The notes under the pieces are model-generated. The model was not told the origin of the DNA, made no database searches, and was given only the letters and a program-made list of their open reading frames with translations. A DNA stretch of 6,369 nt from Promethearchaeota archaeon (lineage in GTDB: Archaea > Asgardarchaeota > Lokiarchaeia > Sigynarchaeales > MK-D1), in assembly GCA_016839865.1 (NCBI GenBank), contig JAEOTN010000095.1, positions 1-6,369 on the forward strand. Direction: 5' to 3'. Within the stretch, counting starts at the first letter, position 1. Each line of letters begins with the position of its first letter. A program made the translations under genes and the position numbers. Positions 1-5,542 of the stretch are shown piece by piece.

Positions 1-611
1 GAGACCATACTGAATACCATTAGTAAAGCTATCAAACTTACTACAATTGCTCCTGTAGCTCGTTTGAAAAAGCTACTAAATAATGTAACGAAAGCCATTA
101 CTGCGAACGTGTAGAAAGCAGCCCATCCAAATGATGCTAAAATCTCAATTGGGACTTCACCATATTCAATTAACGTAATTACTCCAATCATAATGTAATA
201 CGAAAGTAAGGCTACGATGGCATAGAGATAACGAGCAATATATCTGCCGATTAAGAGACGATATTTCGGGATTTTTGGGAATAGTAAATTACCTGTACTC
301 TTTTCAAAATCCTCCACAATCATGGTACCAGCGAATGTGACAGCAATAATATAGATCAGCATAGGAAAAAAAGTACCGAAATATGCAGGTATATATTCTA
401 TCGCATTTTCTGCGGGTTCTAATCCCAACCGACTAACTTGAAGAGATATAATAATGATATTTAGAGCGAAAATTAACACTGCAGTTCCAATCATTGAAAG
501 TAATTTGATCCAGTTACGTTTAAATTCGAATTTCATTGTCTTTTGAATTTGAACAAGACTTCTTTGTGCTCCAGTTTTTCGTTCTACTTCAATAGGTTCT
601 GTTCTACTCAT
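1..611 (-). CDS. ABC-2 type transporter permease, partial (C-terminus beyond left edge)
   Basis: This is the membrane subunit of the ABC exporter whose ATPase is encoded just upstream. The ATG at 611 opens 203 codons that run off the window edge without a stop. A polar N-terminus of about 35 residues precedes hydrophobic segments at about 37-59, 77-97, 125-147, 159-181 and 184-203. Between the second and third lies EDFEKSTGNLLF followed by KIPKYRLLIGRYIARY, the acidic/basic cytoplasmic loop typical of ABC-2 permeases. The start follows the ATPase stop by 2 nt, and a GGAGGAGGAG tract in the last ATPase codons ends 8 nt before it, so the two are co-transcribed and probably coupled in translation. 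The family moves antibiotics, lipids or polysaccharides outward; the substrate cannot be told here. Family assignment is firm, and the sixth helix is presumably outside the window. Confidence 0.88.
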   Translation of the reverse strand, partial: MSRTEPIEVERKTGAQRSLVQIQKTMKFEFKRNWIKLLSMIGTAVLIFALNIIIISLQVSRLGLEPAENAIEYIPAYFGTFFPMLIYIIAVTFAGTMIVEDFEKSTGNLLFPKIPKYRLLIGRYIARYLYAIVALLSYYIMIGVITLIEYGEVPIEILASFGWAAFYTFAVMAFVTLFSSFFKRATGAIVVSLIALLMVFSMV

Positions 612-613
612 GT

Positions 614-1624
614 TCACATCTCCTCCTCCCTTTGATTAACGTAATCAATATACAAGTCTTCGAGTAGTCCTGCTTTAGGCACTGAAAATTCCAACACGTC
701 AAGTCCATCGTTTACTAAGGCTTTAAGTATTGCAACTTGGTGAATTGGTTCTCCATCAAATTGAATTTGGATAATACCAGTTTCATGATCATAGAGTAAA
801 GGCTTTCGTTCATCACCTAAAAAGGGCTGGATACATTGGGTGATTTTCGGTATAAGTTGTTCAATTTCACCATTTTTTGCATTCAATTCCAGATGAATCA
901 CACTTTTCTTCGCGATTGCTTCTAGGTTTTCCAGTGTGTCAATAGCGACGAGTTTTCCGTGTGAAATGATTGCAACTCTATCCGCTACCTCACTAATTTC
1001 ATAAAGCAGGTGAGATGACAGAAATATTGTTTTTCCCAAGTCACTCATTTTTAAGAGGAATTCCCGAACTAATAATCGAGCAGTGGGGTCAAGACCTGTG
1101 GCTGGTTCATCTAGAACTATGATATCTGGATCGTGGACAATTGCAGAGACGATTCCAATCTTCTGGCGCATTCCCTTACTGAAATTCTTAATTCTGGTAT
1201 CTATCCATTTCATCATACCGATCATTCCAACAATTTCCTCGACTCGCTCTTTTAGCTTTTTCCCACTTGGGAAACCTTTAAGTTCTCCGAAATAGGTCAA
1301 GATTTGCCTGGGTGTCATATCACCGTAAAATGCGGGATTCTCGATAAGAAAGCCGACGTTATTTAGTAATCGGTCTTTATTTCTTGAGTTTAAAGGTTCA
1401 AGATGGCTATTTTCGCGAATATATACTTGTCCTTGATTAGGACGAAGTAGATTCGCAAGCATTTTCATTGTGGTGCTTTTACCAGCTCCATTCTCCCCCA
1501 GAAAACCGAGTATTTCTCCCCGATATATTTCCAGGTTAAGATTGGAAACAGCAGTAAAAGTACCGAATTTTTTAGTAACGTTTTCATATTTTACAATTAC
1601 TTCTTGAGTTTGAATGTGATTCAA
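614..1624 (-). CDS. ABC transporter ATP-binding protein (ABC-2 / bacitracin-exporter type)
   Basis: Cytoplasmic ATPase that powers the permease encoded next to it. Numbered from the TTG at 1624 (336 aa): Walker A GENGAGKST at 43-51, signature NFSKGMRQ at 147-154, Walker B IIVLDEP at 168-174, D-loop GLDP at 177-180 and switch histidine SSH at 203-205. The usual Q-loop glutamine position reads FLIENPAFY, with Glu, as in bacitracin/lantibiotic exporters. About 110 residues follow the ATPase core as an accessory C-terminal domain. The frame stays open to a TTG at 1705, but that 27-codon extension (MHICKKVKYLHKF...) is low complexity, unlike the family, and overlaps repeated TTTTTGCA motifs, so I read it as control DNA. 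TTG 1624 is not ideal because GGAGG ends only 1 nt before it; a very short leader or a rarer start slightly downstream is possible. Function is certain, the exact start is not. Confidence 0.9.
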   Translation of the reverse strand: MNHIQTQEVIVKYENVTKKFGTFTAVSNLNLEIYRGEILGFLGENGAGKSTTMKMLANLLRPNQGQVYIRENSHLEPLNSRNKDRLLNNVGFLIENPAFYGDMTPRQILTYFGELKGFPSGKKLKERVEEIVGMIGMMKWIDTRIKNFSKGMRQKIGIVSAIVHDPDIIVLDEPATGLDPTARLLVREFLLKMSDLGKTIFLSSHLLYEISEVADRVAIISHGKLVAIDTLENLEAIAKKSVIHLELNAKNGEIEQLIPKITQCIQPFLGDERKPLLYDHETGIIQIQFDGEPIHQVAILKALVNDGLDVLEFSVPKAGLLEDLYIDYVNQREEEM

Positions 1625-1625
1625 T

Positions 1626-1710
1626 CCTCCGTTCTTTTTGCATTTTTGCAAACTATTAATTTCTATGAATTTGTGCAAGTATTTAACCTTTTTGCAAATA
1701 TGCAAAAAAG
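1626..1710 (-). promoter_or_regulatory. Control region of the ABC operon with clustered TTTTTGCA motifs
   Basis: Four copies of TTTTTGCA lie within 74 bp: two head-to-tail (1635-1642, 1643-1650) and two as a perfect inverted repeat with a 4 bp loop (1689-1696 and 1701-1708). A relaxed TTGTGCAAG half-site sits at 1671-1679. On the minus strand AATTAATAG (1661-1653) could be the TATA box, putting transcription start near 1630; TTAAATAC (1687-1680) is an alternative. Under the first reading the direct repeats sit between TATA and the start, where an archaeal repressor would block polymerase, and the palindrome lies upstream. This is inference from layout; no regulator is encoded in the window. 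The T-rich minus-strand stretch just after the LRR gene (about 1714-1703) may also end transcription of that gene. Confidence 0.5.
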
Positions 1711-1721
1711 AAAATGTTCTA

Positions 1722-2585
1722 TCAAAACCAAATATTTGATCCTGTAACTTTCATTTGTGTCAACCAATCTTTTATTTTGGCTGAAATCAGTAAATCAGGA
1801 TTTTCATGCACCCAAAATGTCTTTATAGATTTCAATTTTACAAAAGATTCCGGTATTGATTGAAATCTATTAGAATTTAATGTAAGAACTGATAGATTAC
1901 GCAGATCCCCCATTGTGGGAGGAAGTTCAGATAATCTATTGTTATTCAAGATTAGATGTTGAAGTTGGGTAAGTTTAGTAATACATCTTGGGATTGAGCT
2001 TAGTTTGTTCCCAAAAATTGTCAATTCTTCTAGTTTCTTTAACCTACAAAGACTAATGGGGATCTCGGAAATCTGATTATTAGCTATAGAGAACTCCCGT
2101 AAATTAATAAGAAGACCAATCCAGCTTGGAATATTGGGAATATTATTATTGTATATTGACAACCGGGTGAGTGGAAGAGTTTCACAAAAAGATGGAATTT
2201 CCTCTAGTTCCAACCCAAATAAGTAGATATCAATTAGATTTGGAAAATCAGCAAGCCAATCAGGAAATTTCTGTATATGAGTTTCTCCAATTGATAGGGA
2301 TTGAAGAGATTCGATGTTTAGAATTTCAACAGGAAGAGTATGTAATGGATTAGTATGTAAGTGTAATAAGCGTAGATTTTCAAGATTTGCTATTGAAGAT
2401 GGTAAAGACGTGAGTTTATTTCGACTTAGCAATAACTGAGTGATGCAGTTATCTTCATACTGAAATCCAAATTTCTCAAGTGATGTAGGTGGTAGAGGAG
2501 GTATTTTTTTCTTCAATAAATACTGTAAGTCGTAAAGAAATTCAGCTTCCTTATTGTTCAGTTCAATTCCGTTATACTCTTTCAT
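1722..2585 (-). CDS. Leucine-rich repeat protein
   Basis: A 287-residue protein built of about nine 23-residue leucine-rich repeats. An N-terminal helical cap (1-45, NKEAEFLYDLQYLLKK) leads into repeats from about residue 46 to 265 with the pattern L..L.L..N.L..LP..I..L, for example LQHLILNNNRLSELP and LEELTIFGNKLSSIP. A C-terminal cap ending in GSNIWF closes the solenoid. There is no signal peptide or membrane segment, so it should be cytoplasmic. LRR solenoids bind proteins; nothing here names the partner. The ATG overlaps the phosphatase stop as ATGA, and GGGAG ends 7 nt before it, so the gene is translated with the phosphatase, hinting at linked roles. Small LRR proteins with this cap are common in Lokiarchaeal genomes, to my knowledge. 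The TGA stop is followed at once by TAG. Confidence 0.9.
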   Translation of the reverse strand: MKEYNGIELNNKEAEFLYDLQYLLKKKIPPLPPTSLEKFGFQYEDNCITQLLLSRNKLTSLPSSIANLENLRLLHLHTNPLHTLPVEILNIESLQSLSIGETHIQKFPDWLADFPNLIDIYLFGLELEEIPSFCETLPLTRLSIYNNNIPNIPSWIGLLINLREFSIANNQISEIPISLCRLKKLEELTIFGNKLSSIPRCITKLTQLQHLILNNNRLSELPPTMGDLRNLSVLTLNSNRFQSIPESFVKLKSIKTFWVHENPDLLISAKIKDWLTQMKVTGSNIWF

Positions 2586-3193
2586 CGATTAACTCCCATT
2601 ATGACCATTTTTGGAAGTAAGACATCCGGGTATTCTGTATAATCGGTTTCTGAAAATCTTTGATATTCTAAATGAAGAATTCCACCATATGCAATTCTGA
2701 ATTGAAATATATTGCTATAGGGGATTCCTGAATAAAGAGCAAGAGTACATCTCATTGGACCTGAATGGGTGGTAATGAGTATTTTTTCTCCCGGTTTAGT
2801 CTCCACTAATTCATCAAAAAAACTCTTCATTCTCGAGGTGACATCTTTGTAATTTTCAGTTGATGGAGCAGCACTTTCTTTAACTTCTTTTACCCACGTT
2901 GAAAAATTCGCAAGCCCGATCTCTTTCCATTGAGCCATCTCCCAAGGTCCGAATTCGATTTCCTTTAATCGATCATCTTGAATGATTTCTCCATCTTGAA
3001 GATATTGCGCTAGTTTCATTGCTCGTGTTAATGGACTGGAATATACTTTATCGAATGGAAACCATTGTGCTAATCGTTCTTTTACTGCTGCTGCTTCACT
3101 CGGGAATGTATCAGCTAATGGTAAATCAGTGGTTCCATAACATAGTTTTGAATCCACTGCGACTCTGGTGTGTCTCACGATCAAAATATCCAT
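2582..3193 (-). CDS. Histidine phosphatase family protein (alpha-ribazole-phosphatase-like)
   Basis: A 203-residue cytoplasmic phosphatase of the histidine phosphatase (phosphoglycerate mutase-like) superfamily. The N-terminal beta strand ends in VRHT, with the phospho-accepting His8 and Arg7. YSSPLTRA supplies the second arginine (Arg57), LKEIEFGPWE the acidic proton donor region (Glu78/Glu80), and TTHSGPMRC the second histidine (His143). The CYGTTDLPLADTF stretch after the RHT motif is typical of the CobC-like branch that removes phosphate from alpha-ribazole phosphate in cobalamin synthesis. No cobalamin genes are nearby, and relatives act on many phosphomonoesters, so the substrate is open. 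About 20 residues after the core (TEYPDVLLPKMVIMGVNR) end in the overlap with the LRR gene. The ATG at 3193 gives the expected family N-terminus but lacks an obvious ribosome binding site; a T-rich stretch 24-31 nt upstream could serve as TATA for a leaderless message. Confidence 0.9.
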   Translation of the reverse strand: MDILIVRHTRVAVDSKLCYGTTDLPLADTFPSEAAAVKERLAQWFPFDKVYSSPLTRAMKLAQYLQDGEIIQDDRLKEIEFGPWEMAQWKEIGLANFSTWVKEVKESAAPSTENYKDVTSRMKSFFDELVETKPGEKILITTHSGPMRCTLALYSGIPYSNIFQFRIAYGGILHLEYQRFSETDYTEYPDVLLPKMVIMGVNR

Positions 3194-3216
3194 AAAATTG
3201 CATAAGACAGCACTCT

Positions 3217-3224
3217 AAAAAAAA
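3217..3224 (-). terminator. T8 tract after the 117-residue gene
   Basis: Eight thymines on the minus strand lie about 10 nt after the TAA of the gene ending at 3234. Archaeal transcription often ends at such T-runs without a hairpin. The same tract sits about 27 nt before the phosphatase ATG, where a TATA element would be, so the two readings compete. Confidence 0.4.
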
Positions 3225-3233
3225 GGATAGAAT

Positions 3234-3587
3234 TTATTGAATTTCTTCAAGCGAAAATTCTCTTATCGCAATGTAAGGATCTTCAATGAAGCGTTTCAAA
3301 AACGTATAATTGATTACTAGGTTATGTACTATTCGTTTATTTATGCGATTAAGACGATTCACAGTTTTTCTTCTGAATCCCGCAGGGATATTGACCATAT
3401 TTCGAAAGATCATAGTCACAAATTCGTTTAAATTTTGAATTGGTATCACTCTTTTACCTTCAGGGAATCGTTTCACATTTGAAATTACAATTTGGAACAA
3501 CTCATTCAGGTTCTTAGTGATGATTTTGAGTTCTTCCTCACTCATCTCGACTTCAATCGCATTTTTTACTTGTTTTTGAGACAGCAT
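3234..3587 (-). CDS. Small helical protein of unknown function (possible histone-fold-like layout)
   Basis: I do not recognise this 117-residue protein. It is predicted almost wholly helical and basic in its second half. A first short helix (about 3-13) leads to MSEEELKIITKNLNEL, the start of a long helix of about 26 residues, then a PEGKRVIPI turn and a third helix (NLNEFVTMIF). The C-terminal half (FRRKTVNRLNRINKR...) is rich in Arg/Lys/Asn. The order short helix, long helix, loop, short helix and their spacing resemble a histone fold, but the conserved Arg-Thr pair and Asp of archaeal histones are not present. The reading frame extends upstream to 3689, but I chose ATG 3587: GGAG lies 8 nt before it and a good TATA box (3621-3630) lies inside the longer frame. 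Transcribed on its own, between the TIGR04076 and phosphatase genes. Confidence 0.75.
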   Translation of the reverse strand: MLSQKQVKNAIEVEMSEEELKIITKNLNELFQIVISNVKRFPEGKRVIPIQNLNEFVTMIFRNMVNIPAGFRRKTVNRLNRINKRIVHNLVINYTFLKRFIEDPYIAIREFSLEEIQ

Positions 3588-3595
3588 GATAATAA

Positions 3596-3636
3596 CTCCA
3601 TCTATAATTGGCAATCTAGCATATTTAAATGAGTAT
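3596..3636 (-). promoter_or_regulatory. TATA promoter and ribosome binding site of the 117-residue gene
   Basis: On the minus strand ATACTCA (3636-3630) directly precedes ATTTAAATAT (3630-3621), a near-consensus archaeal TATA box. Transcription would begin near 3600, and GGAG (3599-3596) then lies 8 nt before the ATG at 3587. This fixes the gene start. The ATACTCA element resembles those before the TATA boxes at 4006-4012 and 4089-4097. Confidence 0.6.
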
Positions 3637-3713
3637 GAGAGATAAAAAAGGAGAATAATTTTGGTGCTTATGTAGTAAACCAAGAGCACTTCTGGAAATA
3701 CTAATCTACAAAC

Positions 3714-3983
3714 TTATTCTTCAGAACGTGTCATTTTAAAGACTACAGGTCGCTTGTAATCAGGACAACAGGCTTTGTGCGTGTTTCCATCGTCTTCAAA
3801 ATATGGATAGGAGCCACCTGATTCCAACACACGAATATAGGGATAGAGACTATTAAATGCGGCTGGACAGATTTTTCCACGATCTTCAGGATAATGGAAT
3901 GTCTCGTCAATTTTATGGTTTAACGGGCATTTTCCTTCTTCAAGAATATCAATAATTTCTATCTTTACTTTGTATGGAGTCAT
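3714..3983 (-). CDS. TIGR04076 family protein
   Basis: An 89-residue protein matching the TIGR04076 family of small cysteine-containing proteins from archaea and anaerobic bacteria. Family landmarks are visible in order: KVKIEIIDI beta strand, GKCPLNHKIDETF (Cys19, His23), GKICPAAFNSLYPYIRVLESGG (Cys39), and ACCPDYKRPVVFKM (Cys72, Cys73). The cysteines and histidine suggest a metal site or redox role, but the biochemical function is not known to me. The length is normal for the family and the protein is soluble. The ATG at 3983 has no Shine-Dalgarno sequence; a TATA-like TAAAAAT (4012-4006) is centred about 26 nt upstream, which would make the message leaderless. It is divergent from the membrane protein at 4142. 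A T6 run at 3644-3649 (minus strand) could end the transcript before the next gene. Confidence 0.9.
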   Translation of the reverse strand: MTPYKVKIEIIDILEEGKCPLNHKIDETFHYPEDRGKICPAAFNSLYPYIRVLESGGSYPYFEDDGNTHKACCPDYKRPVVFKMTRSEE

Positions 3984-4141
3984 AGTAAATACGTTAATTG
4001 TACTAATTTTTAAGTATTAGCCACAAAGAAAAATTTTGATTAGCTCTCATAGATAAATAGACAAATTGAATTATCTAGGTAATACTCAATTTATTTAGCA
4101 CATGAATGGGGATACATATATTGCTTCTAGGAGGTTAAATT
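3984..4141. promoter_or_regulatory. Divergent promoter region with a shared TAATACT element
   Basis: This 158 bp spacer carries both promoters. Leftward: TAATACT (4019-4013) then TAAAAAT (4012-4006), with transcription expected at or near the ATG at 3983. Rightward: TAATACT (4080-4086) then CAATTTATTTA (4087-4097), with transcription expected near 4120 and AGGAGG (4129-4134) 7 nt before the ATG at 4142. The two TAATACT copies form an inverted repeat 60 bp apart, each touching its own TATA box, so they may be TFB-recognition (BRE) elements or a shared regulator site. Confidence 0.55.
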
Positions 4142-4861
4142 ATGGCAATTGAATCTTGGCTAGATTATTTCAATGGGATTTCAGCTTTAGTGAATGTTTT
4201 ATTAGGGTTTTCATTTGGAATTTATTTTTTCGTTAAATATATTCAGTCTAAGAAAGGTCTTCTTCCTCTGGTTGGGCTTTTATTCATCGGATTGGGTTGT
4301 TTTTACTTAGGACCCGCAACTTCATTCATTGCATTATTGTTAGGTACAAATATCTCAGGACCAGTGTATGGTTATTTGAGTTACAGTTTTACCCCGCTTA
4401 CTATGATTGTAGCAATGATATTGGGTTTTAATATTTTCAAGCACGATTGGCGCTTCAAAACGATGTGGGTTCTTGTTCCTGTAGCTTTAGTTTTCTGGTT
4501 TTTCTTCTACATCTTTCCGGAACAAACATTTGAATATCCGGTTTATTACGCCTACGAATTTACCAGGAATTTAATGGATGTATCTTTTACCGGAGTTGGT
4601 TTAGTAATCCAAGCATTTTATATATTAGGCGCCGTAGCAGTTTTAGGTGGCGGATTCCTCGCACTTACTCGTAAAATCAAGGGAACACCTGAATTTAAAA
4701 AAGCAGTTGCTCTCGGAATAGGGTGGATTTTCTTTGGTGTTAGTGGTGCTCTTGATGCACTTTTATCAGAAAGATTTCCTTTCATTATTGCTCCTGCAAG
4801 GGCTCTTATGTTAACTGCCTATATTTTGATTTTCATGGGTTTCAAACCAATTCGAAATTAA
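4142..4861 (+). CDS. Seven-helix integral membrane protein of unknown function
   Basis: A 239-residue membrane protein with seven predicted transmembrane segments at about 13-33, 40-67, 77-98, 107-125, 151-174, 189-208 and 213-233. There is no cleavable signal; positive residues (KYIQSKK, FKHDWRFK, RKIK...FKK) cluster in three loops, suggesting an outside N-terminus. Recognisable patches are LGCFYLGPATSFIALLLG and AMILGFNIFK. Proteins with this layout (WLxYFNG start, FYLGP, ILGFxIFK) recur in Lokiarchaeal genomes, to my knowledge as uncharacterised paralogues. It lacks a retinal-binding lysine in helix 7 (AYILIFMGFK places Lys only at the end), so it is not a rhodopsin, and no enzyme motif is seen. 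Start is certain: AGGAGG lies 7 nt before the ATG. It stands alone, and a T8 tract at 4915-4922 may end the transcript. Confidence 0.88.
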   Translation: MAIESWLDYFNGISALVNVLLGFSFGIYFFVKYIQSKKGLLPLVGLLFIGLGCFYLGPATSFIALLLGTNISGPVYGYLSYSFTPLTMIVAMILGFNIFKHDWRFKTMWVLVPVALVFWFFFYIFPEQTFEYPVYYAYEFTRNLMDVSFTGVGLVIQAFYILGAVAVLGGGFLALTRKIKGTPEFKKAVALGIGWIFFGVSGALDALLSERFPFIIAPARALMLTAYILIFMGFKPIRN

Positions 4862-4876
4862 AAGAAAAAATAATTA

Positions 4877-5114
4877 TTCATCTTTTACCGAACCCTAATC
4901 CAATAATTTCTATCTTTTTTTTCATTGGAAACATGTTGAAAGGAGTAACAATACTGTACGCGGTACGTTTAGTTGGCAATTTTGATGATGATATGGCTAA
5001 TTTTGGGAAAATTTGTTAGATCTAATGATTTTTGGATGGAAAACTGAGAAGACCGTGCAGTACTAGGAGAAAAAAGGGGGAAATTTTACCGATTAGGTAT
5101 CGGTAAAAGATGAA
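4877..5114. repeat. Repeat unit A: 238 bp element with 24 bp terminal inverted repeats
   Basis: The left end (4877-4900, TTCATCTTTTACCGA then CCCTAATC) and the right end (5091-5114, ending TCGGTAAAAGATGAA) are inverted repeats matching at 22 of 24 positions. A second, imperfect inverted pair lies inside: ACTGTACGCGGTACG (4953-4967) against GACCGTGCAGTAC (5051-5063). A purine tract (GGAGAAAAAAGGGGG) faces a T-tract (4915-4922) across the unit, so RNA or single-stranded DNA could fold into one long hairpin. No direct target-site duplication is seen at the edges. It starts 15 bp after the membrane protein stop. It contains a 28-codon reading frame at 4933-5019. The unit is a diverged copy of the one at 5129-5341. 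It could be a MITE-like element, a duplicated structured RNA or decayed coding DNA. Confidence 0.75.
4915..4922 (+). terminator. T8 tract downstream of the seven-helix gene
   Basis: A run of eight thymines 53 nt after the TAA, inside repeat unit A. It fits an archaeal T-run terminator. A matching T7 tract (5161-5167) lies at the equivalent place in unit B. Confidence 0.4.
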
Positions 5115-5128
5115 AAAACCCTAATTAA

Positions 5129-5341
5129 TTTTTATCGAACCTAATCGCAATAATTTTTAATTTTTTTCTCTTGATAGATGTATAAAGGGATCACACTAAT
5201 GAACGATGACCGTTTAGTGACGTAATTCAAACAATTTGATGCAAAAATCGTTTTTCGGATGGACTCTTGGGACGAAAGGAGATGACCGCTCAGTACAAGG
5301 GAAAAAAAGGGAAAAATTTAGCGATTTAGCTTCGGTAAAAA
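5129..5341. repeat. Repeat unit B: diverged tandem copy of unit A
   Basis: The order of landmarks follows unit A: TTTTATCGAACCTAATC (5130-5146) against TTTTACCGAACCCTAATC (4883-4900), CAATAATTT (5148 and 4901), a T-tract (5161-5167), CGTTTAGT (5211 and 4966), CAATTTGATG (5232; CAATTTTGATG at 4977), GGATGGA (5257 and 5034), GACCGCTCAGTAC (5284; GACCGTGCAGTAC at 5051), and a closing TTCGGTAAAA (5331-5340). The ends are inverted repeats (5129-5147 with 5322-5341), less perfect than in unit A. The centre is about 25-30 bp shorter. The right end stops 5 bp before the stop codon of the gene remnant at 5347-5523. Confidence 0.72.
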
Positions 5342-5346
5342 ATTAT

Positions 5347-5523
5347 TTACTTGGGATACTGAATCTTTGATAGCAATTCTTGTATTATCTCCCCATTCTT
5401 ATCGAACATGTAATGCTTCTCAATGGATTTCATTTTTTCGCGGGTTTCTTCTTCTCCAGAAGTTTGGAGGTAACAGAGATGGAGATAATGTAATACATCA
5501 GGTCTAACATACGTGCCATTATT
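5347..5523 (-). pseudogene. Gene remnant: 58 open codons without a start
   Basis: The minus strand is open for 58 codons from 5523 to a TAA at 5349-5347 and reads like real protein: TYVRPDVLHYLHLCYLQTSG, then EEETREKMKSIEKHYMF, then DKNGEIIQELLSKIQYPK. It looks like the helical C-terminal end of a protein; I do not recognise the family. No ATG opens the frame at its left end, and the first internal ATG would leave only 28 residues. An ATG at about 5519-5517 (GCACGTATG...) lies in another frame, which a single-base change could have joined. It is in the same frame as the zinc-ribbon remnant upstream, separated by two stops, so both may derive from one gene or from two adjacent ones. Confidence 0.5.
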
Positions 5524-5542
5524 TCATCGCCATTATTTCTTC
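5515..5542. repeat. 14 bp tandem duplication
   Basis: GCCATTATTTCATC (5515-5528) is followed directly by GCCATTATTTCTTC (5529-5542), 13 of 14 matching. The length is not a multiple of three, so this slippage-type duplication changes frame. It falls exactly between the two gene remnants and holds the stop codon of the zinc-ribbon frame. Confidence 0.85.

Noticed and set aside
1083..1295. 70-codon plus-strand open frame
   Set aside because: Lies antisense within the conserved ATPase core and has no family features; a shadow of the ABC gene.
1625..1705. N-terminal extension of the ATPase from TTG 1705
   Set aside because: Low-complexity Lys/Cys-rich peptide absent from the family, lying over repeated TTTTTGCA motifs.
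2171..2353. 60-codon plus-strand open frame
   Set aside because: Antisense to the LRR repeats, with no credible start signal.
2582..3193. Cobalamin-pathway CobC as a firm call
   Set aside because: The CYGTTDLPL motif fits, but no cobamide gene is nearby and relatives have varied substrates, so only the family is named.
3588..3689. N-terminal extension of the 117-residue protein
   Set aside because: Contains the TATA box and ribosome binding site for ATG 3587; the hydrophobic peptide it would encode is a by-product of AT-rich promoter DNA.
4981..5047. C/D box small RNA (TGATGA near 4982, CTGA at 5044)
   Set aside because: The internal boxes are poor and repeat unit B has lost both motifs, so the match is probably chance.
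4877..5341. CRISPR array or insertion sequence
   Set aside because: Only two long units with diverged sequence and no short regular repeats or spacers; no transposase frame and no target-site duplication.
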